From: JABDPF01 sp036351575
Lineage (GTDB): Bacteria; Pseudomonadota; Gammaproteobacteria; Xanthomonadales; SZUA-36
DNA: 5,308 bases
NCBI GenBank assembly: GCA_036351575.1
Contig: JAZBPJ010000137.1
Location: 1-5,308, forward strand
Direction of reading: 5' to 3'
Shown: positions 1-5,308 of the stretch, piece after piece
Layout: the number at the start of each line of letters is the position of its first letter
Numbering within the stretch: position 1 is the stretch's first letter
Program-made: the position numbers and the translations under genes
The notes under the pieces: generated by a model
What the model saw: only the letters and a program-made list of their open reading frames with translations
Databases searched by the model: none
Told to the model about the DNA's origin: nothing

Positions 1-1484
1 CCGATCAGGAAGGTGATGGAGTAGGGCAGCATCAGCGAGACCAGCGTGCCGATACCGGCTTTCGAGACATAGCGCTGCACGAAGGCGATGATCAGTGCGA
101 AATAGCTCATCATGGGCGAGATCACGTTGGTCACCGAGTCGCCCACGCGGTAGGCGATCTGGATCAGTTCCGGCGGGTAGCCGAGCAGCATGAACATCGG
201 GATGAACACCGGCGCCATCAACGCCCACTTGGCCGAGGCCGAGCCCATCACCAGGTTGATGATGGCCGAGAGCAAGATGAAGCTCAGTAGCAGGGGCACC
301 TGGTGCAGACCGGCGGATTTCAGCACCTGTGCACCTTCCACCGCGAAGATCAGTCCCAGGTTGGTCCAGTTGAAAAACGCCACGAACTGCGCGGCGAAGA
401 ACACCAGCACCATGTAACCGCCCAGCGTTGACATCTGGTCGCTCATGCCCCTGATCACGTCGCGGTCACTGCGCACGGTGCCGGCGCCGATGCCGTAGGC
501 TACGCCCAGGCCGACGCCGTAAAAGAAGATGATGGCGACGATACCTTTCAGGAACGGCGAGTGCAGCACGCCACCGGTTTCTGCGTCGCGCAGAAAACCG
601 TCGGCCGGCAGCAGGCCCCACAGCACCAGGCCGGTCATGAAAATGAACGCGACGGTGGCGAATTTCAGGCCGCGTTTTTCCTCGGCGGCCAAGGGCTTGA
701 CCGCGTCCTGCTCTTCCGCGGCCGACTGTTCGTCCCCGTCCTCCGCGATGGGCGTATCGGCCAGGCGCGGCGCCACCAGTTTCTCGGTCACCCACCAGCC
801 CAGCGCGGTGATCAGGAAGGTGGAGACGAACATGAAATAGTAGTTCGCCGCCGGGCTCACCGTGTAGGCCGGGTCGATGATATGGGCGGCTTCCTGCGAC
901 AGGCCGGCCAGCAGCGGGTCGATGGTGCCAAGCACGAAATTGGCGCTGTAGCCGCCCGACACGCCGGCGAAGGCGGCGGCCAGTCCGAGGATCGGGTGGC
1001 GGCCCGCGGCCTTGAAGATCAGCGCCGCCAGCGGCACCAGCAGCACGTAGCCCACTTCGCTGGCCGCGTTGGACAGCACGCCGCAGAACACCACCACCGG
1101 GGTGAGCAGCTTTCTCGGCGAGTTCAGCACCAGCAGGCGCATTACCGCGCCGATCAGCCCCGAGACCTCGGCCACGCCGATGCCGATCAGCGCCACCAGC
1201 ACCGTGCCCAGCGGCGCGAAACTGGTGAAGTTGGTCACCAGTTCAGTGAGGATGCGGTGCAGTCCCTCTACCGACAGCAGGCTGACGGGGTGAATGATTT
1301 CGCCCGTGGTGGGGTGCGCCACCGACAGGTCGAACTGCGCGGCGATGCCGGACAGGATGATCACGGCCAGGGCCGAGAGCGCGAACAGCGTCGTCGGGTC
1401 GGGCAGGGCGTTGCCGACACGCTCGACGACGTCGAGGAAGCGATCGGTCAGGCGGCGTTTGCCGACGGGCGCGGGTTTGTTCAT
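1..1484 (-). CDS. AbgT-family transporter (YdaH/MtrF-like), C-terminus cut by window edge
   Basis: This is an inner-membrane transporter of the AbgT family. E. coli AbgT takes up p-aminobenzoyl-glutamate, while MtrF and YdaH have been described as sulfonamide/antimetabolite exporters. 494 residues are visible with no stop, and family members run to roughly 490-520, so only a short tail should be missing. The protein is strongly hydrophobic, with many membrane segments (about 31-50, 88-118, 128-158, 164-188, 214-231, 273-292, 311-335, 355-380, 396-414, 450-470). A charged, Glu/Asp-rich loop lies at about 242-272. The signature region GSASAKWALMAP is at 414-425. Ser417, Trp420, Pro438 and Arg446 keep the spacing of functionally important residues as I recall them for MtrF and YdaH, and Asp189 is the likely counterpart of the family's critical Asp. 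The ATG at 1484 is fixed by an in-frame stop 18 nt upstream with no other start codon between. An AAGGA Shine-Dalgarno lies 5-6 nt before it. The family is secure. Substrate and transport direction cannot be read from the sequence. Confidence 0.93.
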   Translation of the reverse strand, partial: MNKPAPVGKRRLTDRFLDVVERVGNALPDPTTLFALSALAVIILSGIAAQFDLSVAHPTTGEIIHPVSLLSVEGLHRILTELVTNFTSFAPLGTVLVALIGIGVAEVSGLIGAVMRLLVLNSPRKLLTPVVVFCGVLSNAASEVGYVLLVPLAALIFKAAGRHPILGLAAAFAGVSGGYSANFVLGTIDPLLAGLSQEAAHIIDPAYTVSPAANYYFMFVSTFLITALGWWVTEKLVAPRLADTPIAEDGDEQSAAEEQDAVKPLAAEEKRGLKFATVAFIFMTGLVLWGLLPADGFLRDAETGGVLHSPFLKGIVAIIFFYGVGLGVAYGIGAGTVRSDRDVIRGMSDQMSTLGGYMVLVFFAAQFVAFFNWTNLGLIFAVEGAQVLKSAGLHQVPLLLSFILLSAIINLVMGSASAKWALMAPVFIPMFMLLGYPPELIQIAYRVGDSVTNVISPMMSYFALIIAFVQRYVSKAGIGTLVSLMLPYSITFLI

Positions 1485-1512
1485 GCGGTTTCCTTGATCG
1501 GATCAGCGCGAA

Positions 1513-1542
1513 ATTACAGCACGAATGTCCTGAAGGCGGCAA
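1513..1542 (-). promoter_or_regulatory. Candidate sigma-70 extended -10 promoter for the AbgT-family gene
   Basis: Read on the minus strand, TTGCCG (1542-1537) is followed after 18 nt by TGTAAT (1518-1513). The -10 is five of six to consensus and has a TGn extension directly before it. The predicted start near 1506 gives a leader of about 22 nt that contains the Shine-Dalgarno. This suggests the transporter can be transcribed independently of the co-directional TolB/TPR gene upstream. It was found by eye, and -35 boxes in GC-rich DNA are weak evidence. Confidence 0.42.
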
Positions 1543-1575
1543 GTTTACCGGCTGTTTTTGGCGTTTTACTGACGC

Positions 1576-3447
1576 TCACCAGTCCTTGGCGGGGAAGTCG
1601 ACCAGGGTTTCCAGAGGCCAGTCGGTTGCGGATTCATCGAGGCGTTCCCGGAAATTCGGCGTGTACTCCAGGTCGAACGGCGCGCCACAGCCGCAGTAAA
1701 CGCTGGTCAGCAGCAGCAGGAAAGCCCCGCCGGGGCGGGCGTCCATTTCGGCGGCCAGCCGGTTGGCGCCGTCGCGGTCGCCGATGGTGGCATTGATGAT
1801 GATCTCGCCCCACTGGTTTCGACCATGCTGAGCGATCCATTCGTTCATCGCCTCGCGCGCGGTCTCGACATCGCCCATCAGCGCCAGCGGCATCGCCCGG
1901 CCGGTGATTCCGGCGAACTCGACGTCGTGCTCGATTTCCGGCGCCAGCGCCAGGGCGTCTTCCGCGCGCCCCATGGCCATGTAGACCCATGCTTTTGTCG
2001 ATGCGAACCAGGAGTTGGTCCCCATGGTGATCTCCCCTTCCTCGATCAAATTGAGCGAACGGTCGTAGTTCCCCAGCCACAGTTCCGCCTGGGCCGCCTT
2101 CATGGGCGCAATCACGTTCAGGGGCTCACAGCGCTGGAAACGATTCCAGACGTCTAGCATTTCCTCGGCATGGCCGATGCCGACGGCCAGTTCGATCCAG
2201 TTTGGCGACGGGCAGCCCTCGGTGGCGAGCGCTTTTTCGATGCGGTCGTGCAGGGGCGTCCAGTCGTCTGAAAACAGGACCCGTTCGACGTCGATGAAAG
2301 CCTTGCGCGGCGAGTCGCCCGAAAACCGCCAGGCGGCATCAATCACCCGGCGCAGTTCCGCCAGCGCGTTGGCCTGTTCTTCTGGCGTGCTGTTGCTGTC
2401 CAGGATGATGTGGCCATAGTAATCGGACATGTCCCAGTACGCCGCCCCGAATTCGGGCACCAGCTCAATGGCGCGGTTAAAGTGGATGAGGCCCTCGCGC
2501 ATGTCGGCGATCAGGTTGTTGCTGCCGTGTGCCGTCGCGAATTGCTGCTTGCCTTTCTGGTACTCCACGAAGGCGTCCACGTTGCGTACGCCGGCGTCCT
2601 GCATGCGCCTCCAGGCATCGTCGTCCAGGATGATTTTCATGGCGTCGGCCACGTTGCGCGAGATGTCGTCCTGGATCGCGAAGACGTCGTCCATGGTGCG
2701 GTCGTAGGTCTCCGACCACAGGTGAAAACCGTCCTCCACCCGGATCATCTGCGCGGTGACGCGCACCTGCTCACCCTGGCGCCTCACGCTGCCTTCCAGC
2801 ACGTTGGCCACGCCCAGCGTGCTGCCGATCACGCGCAGGTCCTCGTTCTTGCCCTTGTAGCTGAAAGACGAGGTGCGGCCAGCGACCTGCAGGTCGTGGA
2901 TCTGCGCCAGCTGGTTGAGCAGTTCCTCGGAAAGTCCATCGGCGAAATACTCGTTTTCCGGGTCTGCGCTCATGTTGACGAAGGGCAGCACCGCGATCGA
3001 ACGATTGTTCGTGGCCGAACGGCTTGCGATGGCAGGCGCCTCGCTGATTTCGGCGGTTGCCGCGGTACCCGGTGGTTTTTCCTCCTGAACGGTGATCCGG
3101 GGCTGCAGCATCACGAAAACGATACCGATCACAACCATGGCGATGGTCAGGTAGTTCAGCTTGCGCCCGGTCTCGTGCGCGATCGATTGCGAGCGGTCGA
3201 TTTCGGAATCGCGCTTGATGCCCTCGGGGGTCAGTTCGAACGCCCAGGCGAACAAGGCAACCGGCACCAGGCCGATGGCCAGCACCAGGAACAGCAGGCG
3301 AAACGCCCAGGCGGGCACCCCGAAGGCCTCCAGCAGAATGTCGGCGACCTGCAGCAGCACCCAGGACATCACAACGTAGGCGATGCTTACGCGGAACACG
3401 TTGCGGCGCTTGAGTTCATTGAAAAAGGACACTTGGGGTCTCTGCAT
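1576..3447 (-). CDS. TolB-like/TPR repeat membrane protein of unknown function
   Basis: The chosen start gives 623 residues. The N-terminus (about 7-20) has the FFNELKRRNVFRV motif typical of a family of TolB-like TPR proteins. Hydrophobic segments follow at about 21-41, 46-71 and 98-115, so it is probably an inner-membrane protein. Residues 118-147 form a low-complexity linker. From about 149 to 270 lies a TolB N-terminal/FlgO-like domain (COG5616 type), with IAVLPFVNMS, the FADGLSEELL helix, the LEGSVRR strand and the DVFAIQDDIS segment. The rest is alpha-helical with TPR-like repeats at about 312-345, 446-470, 480-504 and 515-540. It ends in a family-typical CGAPFDLEYTPNFRERL region (587-603). 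Related proteins often carry a DNA-binding or adenylate cyclase domain at the N-terminus; here three membrane helices stand in that place. The open frame continues upstream to an ATG at 3588, but that extension lacks family character and overlaps the divergent gene, so the ATG at 3447 is preferred. No clear Shine-Dalgarno precedes it. The role is unknown; protein-protein scaffolding or signalling is a guess. Confidence 0.88.
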   Translation of the reverse strand: MQRPQVSFFNELKRRNVFRVSIAYVVMSWVLLQVADILLEAFGVPAWAFRLLFLVLAIGLVPVALFAWAFELTPEGIKRDSEIDRSQSIAHETGRKLNYLTIAMVVIGIVFVMLQPRITVQEEKPPGTAATAEISEAPAIASRSATNNRSIAVLPFVNMSADPENEYFADGLSEELLNQLAQIHDLQVAGRTSSFSYKGKNEDLRVIGSTLGVANVLEGSVRRQGEQVRVTAQMIRVEDGFHLWSETYDRTMDDVFAIQDDISRNVADAMKIILDDDAWRRMQDAGVRNVDAFVEYQKGKQQFATAHGSNNLIADMREGLIHFNRAIELVPEFGAAYWDMSDYYGHIILDSNSTPEEQANALAELRRVIDAAWRFSGDSPRKAFIDVERVLFSDDWTPLHDRIEKALATEGCPSPNWIELAVGIGHAEEMLDVWNRFQRCEPLNVIAPMKAAQAELWLGNYDRSLNLIEEGEITMGTNSWFASTKAWVYMAMGRAEDALALAPEIEHDVEFAGITGRAMPLALMGDVETAREAMNEWIAQHGRNQWGEIIINATIGDRDGANRLAAEMDARPGGAFLLLLTSVYCGCGAPFDLEYTPNFRERLDESATDWPLETLVDFPAKDW

Positions 3448-3464
3448 GACCAGGTTTTGCGGAA

Positions 3465-3493
3465 AGACTACCTGCAAGTCATGAAAATGCCAA
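3465..3493 (-). promoter_or_regulatory. Candidate promoter for the TolB/TPR gene
   Basis: On the minus strand, TTGGCA (3493-3488, five of six to the -35 consensus) is followed after exactly 17 nt by TAGTCT (3470-3465). The latter keeps the T, A and final T that matter most in a -10. Transcription would start near 3458 and give a leader of only about 11 nt. This agrees with the ATG at 3447 and is incompatible with the longer frame starting at 3588. It is a match by eye only. Confidence 0.38.
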
Positions 3494-3499
3494 ACGAAA

Positions 3500-3512
3500 G
3501 GCCCGCCGGGCC
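3500..3512. repeat. GC-rich inverted repeat (5-bp arms) in divergent intergenic region
   Basis: GGCCC and GGGCC flank a 3-base GCC spacer, a perfect 5-bp stem. It lies 6 nt upstream of the candidate -35 of the TolB/TPR gene and directly abuts the AT-rich palindrome to its right. It could be a regulator half-site pair or an RNA hairpin in a plus-strand leader. In GC-rich DNA such short arms also arise by chance. Confidence 0.45.
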
Positions 3513-3523
3513 ATATCGATATG
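3512..3523. promoter_or_regulatory. 12-bp perfect palindrome, possible operator
   Basis: CATATCGATATG is identical to its reverse complement over 12 bp. It is AT-rich in an otherwise GC-rich stretch and lies between the divergent TolB/TPR and CPXCG genes. A dimeric regulator could bind here. No regulator is encoded in the window, and one palindrome of this length is expected by chance about every 4 kb, so the operator role is only a suggestion. Confidence 0.3.
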
Positions 3524-3562
3524 TCAGAATGGCGGCGAACCGGCCACGCGGTTGAACACGTC

Positions 3563-3754
3563 ATGACGGATCTGTTGGAACACACCATCGACTGCCCCTA
3601 CTGCGGCGAAGCCATCACGGTATTTGCGGATCCCTCGGTCCCGGAGCAGGAATACGTCGAGGACTGCCAGGTCTGCTGTCAGCCCATTTTGCTGCGGGTG
3701 ACGGTTACGTTGCAGGGCGAGGCGACGGTCGAGTCCCGCAGAGAAAACGAGTAA
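3563..3754 (+). CDS. CPXCG motif-containing cysteine-rich protein
   Basis: This 63-residue protein matches the short Cys_rich_CPXG family (Pfam PF14255), known from many Proteobacteria and of unknown function. The motif CPYCG is at residues 11-15, and CQVCC at 35-39 follows the conserved EQEYVEDCQVCC stretch. The paired cysteines (11/14 and 35/38, with an extra Cys39) look like a zinc-ribbon metal site; zinc binding is inferred. The acidic C-terminus (ending RRENE) and the length are usual for the family. The frame also opens at an ATG at 3521, but the start at 3563 leaves the ten residues before CPYCG that the family normally shows. No Shine-Dalgarno is evident at either ATG. The gene diverges from the TolB/TPR gene (115-bp gap) and converges on the hydrolase gene. 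It has no signal peptide or membrane segment, so it is likely cytoplasmic. Confidence 0.9.
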   Translation: MTDLLEHTIDCPYCGEAITVFADPSVPEQEYVEDCQVCCQPILLRVTVTLQGEATVESRRENE

Positions 3755-3770
3755 AAAGCCGCTTGGCGGT
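3753..3770 (-). terminator. Candidate intrinsic terminator of the alpha/beta hydrolase gene
   Basis: On the minus strand a short hairpin (CCGC, loop CAA, GCGG; 3769-3759) is followed one base later by five T residues (3757-3753). It lies 74 nt past the hydrolase stop codon and the T-run overlaps the stop codon of the convergent CPXCG gene. The stem has only four strong pairs, so termination may be inefficient. On the plus strand the same hairpin has no trailing T-run. Confidence 0.35.
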
Positions 3771-3777
3771 GCGCGGT

Positions 3778-3810
3778 ATCATGGCGCGTTGGGCGCTCAA
3801 TCTCCATGAT
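3778..3810. repeat. 7-bp inverted repeat in the convergent intergenic gap
   Basis: ATCATGG (3778-3784) is mirrored exactly by CCATGAT (3804-3810). A smaller GCGC/GCGC pairing with a 5-nt loop (3784-3796) lies inside, sharing one base with the left arm. It sits just beyond the terminator-like hairpin, between two genes that end toward each other, so it may help separate the two transcripts. No T-run follows it on either strand. Confidence 0.4.
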
Positions 3811-3843
3811 CGCAATCCCCGCTTACGGCCGTATCCAGATCAT

Positions 3844-4731
3844 TCACTCCGGGAAGATGGTTTTGATCGGTGGCGGAGGATCAGCCCGCGACGGGTTGAC
3901 CGGGCCCAGCACTTTCGTGAAAAAGCTGTCCAGTGCCGGCACATAGGTCTCGCGGCTGATCCAGAATCCGGCGTTGTGGTCGCCGCCCAGTTCCAGGAAT
4001 GTCTTCGGCTCGTTGGCGGCTTCGAACACGGTTTCGGCCATGTCGAAGGGTATGATTTCGTCCTGCCGGCTGTGCACCACCATCAGCGGCGCATCGATGC
4101 GGGAAACGTAGTCGCGCACCGGGTAGCCGATACGCGTGATCAGCCGCGCGGGCAGCACCGGGTACAGGCGTTTGCCCATGTCCAGCCCGGAGCTGAACGT
4201 GGACTCGATAATCACGCCGGCCGGGTTGACGTCCTCCTGGCCGGCCAGCCAGGAGCCGACCGCGCCGCCCAGCGATCGCCCGAAAATCACGATGCGCTGC
4301 TCGGGCACGCCGCGCTCGTCGACCAGGTAATCCCACGCCGCGCGGGCGTCGAGGTAGGTGCCGTTTTCACCGGGTTCGCCGCTGCTTTGGCCATAGCCGC
4401 GATAGTCCACGATCAGCACGTCTAGGCCCAGGCGGTTGAAGATAATGAGGCTTTCCAGGCGGTGCGAGATGTTGCCGGCGTTGCCGTGAAAAAACAGCAG
4501 CGTGCCGCGCGCGCCGCCGGCCGGTACGAACCAGCCGTGCAGGCGCTCGCCGTCTTCGGTTTCGATCCAGGCGTCTTCGTATGCAAAACCCATGGCCGAC
4601 GGGTCGGCTTCCAGTTCACGTCCGGGCATGTGCGGCAGGAAGACCAGCCGGTCCTGCAGAAAGAACAGCATCAGGCTGAACCCGATGTACAGCATGACGG
4701 CTGCGACAAGGAAAACGGTCAGTGTTTTCAT
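3844..4731 (-). CDS. Membrane-anchored alpha/beta hydrolase (BEM46/ABHD13-like)
   Basis: This 295-residue protein is a serine hydrolase of the COG1073 type. Residues 4-26 form one hydrophobic segment, which reads as an uncleaved membrane anchor; topology was not determined. The hydrolase fold follows: HGNAGN at 82-87 is the oxyanion-hole loop, GRSLGG at 151-156 is the nucleophile elbow with Ser153, HSRQDEIIP at 220-228 supplies Asp224, and GGDHNAGF at 249-256 supplies His252. The catalytic triad is complete and correctly ordered. The C-terminus (280-295) is a proline-rich tail of low conservation. Substrate is unknown; esterase, thioesterase or lipase activity are all possible. The start is fixed by an in-frame TAA at 4743-4741, three codons before the ATG, with no other start codon between. 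No Shine-Dalgarno is present. The gene diverges from the RssA-like patatin gene across 107 bp and converges on the CPXCG gene. Confidence 0.92.
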   Translation of the reverse strand: MKTLTVFLVAAVMLYIGFSLMLFFLQDRLVFLPHMPGRELEADPSAMGFAYEDAWIETEDGERLHGWFVPAGGARGTLLFFHGNAGNISHRLESLIIFNRLGLDVLIVDYRGYGQSSGEPGENGTYLDARAAWDYLVDERGVPEQRIVIFGRSLGGAVGSWLAGQEDVNPAGVIIESTFSSGLDMGKRLYPVLPARLITRIGYPVRDYVSRIDAPLMVVHSRQDEIIPFDMAETVFEAANEPKTFLELGGDHNAGFWISRETYVPALDSFFTKVLGPVNPSRADPPPPIKTIFPE

Positions 4732-4737
4732 GGCACG

Positions 4738-4743
4738 AGTTTA
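4738..4743 (-). promoter_or_regulatory. -10-like box placed for leaderless transcription of the hydrolase gene
   Basis: TAAACT on the minus strand keeps four of six -10 consensus bases, including the key T, A and final T. Six nucleotides separate it from the A of the start codon at 4731, so transcription would begin at or next to the ATG. That would explain the missing Shine-Dalgarno. No good -35 was found 16-18 nt upstream. Confidence 0.35.
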
Positions 4744-4779
4744 GCGCAGGCCGGCTGCATTTGTTGGCGCCGCCTGTCA

Positions 4780-4797
4780 CGCAGGGCTGTCCCTGTG
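4780..4797 (+). repeat. Hairpin upstream of the patatin gene
   Basis: CGCAGGG and CCCTGTG can pair as a 7-bp stem (one G-U) around the loop CTGT. The left arm can instead pair weakly with CCTG at 4773-4776, giving a mutually exclusive 4-bp hairpin. The hairpin lies 41 nt before the patatin ATG, with no T-run after it. Its role is unknown, and whether it is transcribed is not known because no convincing plus-strand promoter was found in this gap. Confidence 0.35.
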
Positions 4798-4838
4798 CGA
4801 AAATGACGAAAGGTTGAAAGCGACCCGCGGAGGTCATC

Positions 4839-5308
4839 ATGTCCACCCGAAATACAAAAACATCCCGGAAAAAACCGAGAGTGGCGCTGGTGCTCGGCTC
4901 CGGCGCGGCGCGCGGCTGGGCGCACATCGGCGTCATCCACGAGCTGGCCGCCATGGGCATCAAGCCGGACCTGGTCGTCGGCTCATCGGTAGGCGCCGTG
5001 GTCGGCGGTGCTTATGCCTCCGGCAACCTGGAGCCCTTCGAGGAGTGGATTTCGGACCTCGGCCGCGTGGACATCATCCGCCTGCTGGACGCCAAGATGA
5101 CCGGCGGCGGTTTCCTGCAGGGCAAGTCGCTGATGAACGCGATCGGCAAGCAGATCGGTGATCCGAAGATCGAAGACCTGGATATCCCGTTCGCCTGCGT
5201 GGCCACCGAGCTGGGCAGCGGCCGCGAATTATGGCTGCGAGAGGGTTCGCTGCTGGACGCCTGCCGCGCCTCGATCGCGCTGCCCGGCATGTTTGCGCCG
5301 TCGCTGGA
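4839..5308 (+). CDS. rssA: RssA-like patatin-family phospholipase, partial (N-terminal 156 residues)
   Basis: This is a patatin-like serine acyl hydrolase with a Ser-Asp dyad. The visible 156 residues open with a basic stretch (1-14) followed by VALVLGSGAARGWAHIGVI at 15-33, whose glycine-rich part is the oxyanion hole. The nucleophile elbow GSSVG is at 48-52, with Ser50 the likely catalytic residue. The segments GGGFLQGKSL (89-98), FACVATELGSGRELWLREG (118-136) and RASIALPGMFAP (143-154) follow the layout of E. coli RssA as I recall it, which is the reason for the symbol. The catalytic Asp (DGA/DGG motif) lies past the right edge, so activity cannot be confirmed. The ATG is well supported: GGAGGT at 4829-4834 is correctly spaced, and an in-frame TGA at 4815-4817 rules out an upstream start. 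RssA-type proteins are usually about 300 residues, so roughly half is present. No signal peptide is seen, so it is probably cytoplasmic or membrane-associated. Physiological substrate is unknown. Confidence 0.9.
   Translation, partial: MSTRNTKTSRKKPRVALVLGSGAARGWAHIGVIHELAAMGIKPDLVVGSSVGAVVGGAYASGNLEPFEEWISDLGRVDIIRLLDAKMTGGGFLQGKSLMNAIGKQIGDPKIEDLDIPFACVATELGSGRELWLREGSLLDACRASIALPGMFAPSL

Noticed and set aside
466..795. Minus-strand 109-codon frame inside the transporter gene
   Set aside because: It is an Arg/Gly-rich out-of-frame reading of the transporter coding strand, with no homology recognisable by eye.
561..1796. Plus-strand open frame of 411 codons opposite the transporter gene
   Set aside because: It is His/Arg/Gln-rich with no recognisable domain, runs past the transporter start into the next gene, and lies antisense to a clear AbgT-family protein. 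It is a by-product of GC-rich codon use.
2410..3555. Plus-strand open frame of 381 codons opposite the TolB/TPR gene
   Set aside because: Its composition (His, Val, Gln-rich) mirrors the opposite strand, no domain is seen, and it spans the divergent intergenic region and overlaps the CPXCG gene.
3777..3782. TATCAT as a plus-strand -10 element
   Set aside because: No -35 or TGn extension accompanies it, and no plus-strand gene starts downstream before 4839. It is part of the inverted repeat at 3778-3810.
3763..4425. Plus-strand open frame of 220 codons opposite the hydrolase gene
   Set aside because: It starts with TTG inside a hairpin, has no domain, and is antisense to a hydrolase with a complete catalytic triad.
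4803..4817. Four-codon mini-frame (ATG to TGA) upstream of the patatin gene, as a possible leader peptide
   Set aside because: It has no Shine-Dalgarno and no regulatory codon pattern, and is too short to distinguish from chance.
1..5308. Possible novel defence, mobile or CRISPR-type system
   Set aside because: No direct repeat array, transposase, integrase, terminal inverted repeats, tRNA or nuclease-type gene is visible. All five genes belong to recognisable chromosomal families.

Overview
This 5.3-kb, GC-rich, densely coding window holds five protein genes and no RNA genes, insertion sequences or CRISPR arrays. The protein families (an RssA-type patatin, a CPXCG cysteine-rich mini-protein, and a TolB-like/TPR membrane protein with an N-terminal 'NELKRRNVFRV' motif) suggest a Gammaproteobacterium, possibly a marine or halophilic lineage. 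That placement rests on family recognition only.

Layout: (1) 1-1484, minus strand, an AbgT-family membrane transporter whose C-terminus runs off the left edge. (2) 1485-1575, a short gap with a candidate extended -10 promoter for the transporter. (3) 1576-3447, minus strand, a three-helix membrane protein with a TolB-like domain and helical (TPR-like) repeats. (4) 3448-3562, a divergent intergenic region with two abutting inverted repeats and a candidate promoter. (5) 3563-3754, plus strand, a 63-aa CPXCG protein. (6) 3755-3843, a convergent gap with a short terminator-like hairpin and a second inverted repeat. (7) 3844-4731, minus strand, a membrane-anchored alpha/beta hydrolase with a complete catalytic triad. 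(8) 4732-4838, a divergent gap. (9) 4839-5308, plus strand, the N-terminal part of an RssA-like patatin phospholipase, cut by the right edge.

The genes do not form one evident pathway. The TolB/TPR gene and the transporter run in the same direction 91 bp apart, and the transporter seems to have its own promoter. The two lipid/ester hydrolase-type genes diverge from a shared 107-bp region. Translation signals are mixed. The transporter and patatin genes have good Shine-Dalgarno sequences. The other three genes lack one, and the hydrolase has a -10-like box placed so that its mRNA could be leaderless. I see no strong evidence of a novel defence or mobile system. The most open-ended items are the TolB/TPR protein of unknown function, the palindromes in its divergent promoter region, and the possible leaderless start.
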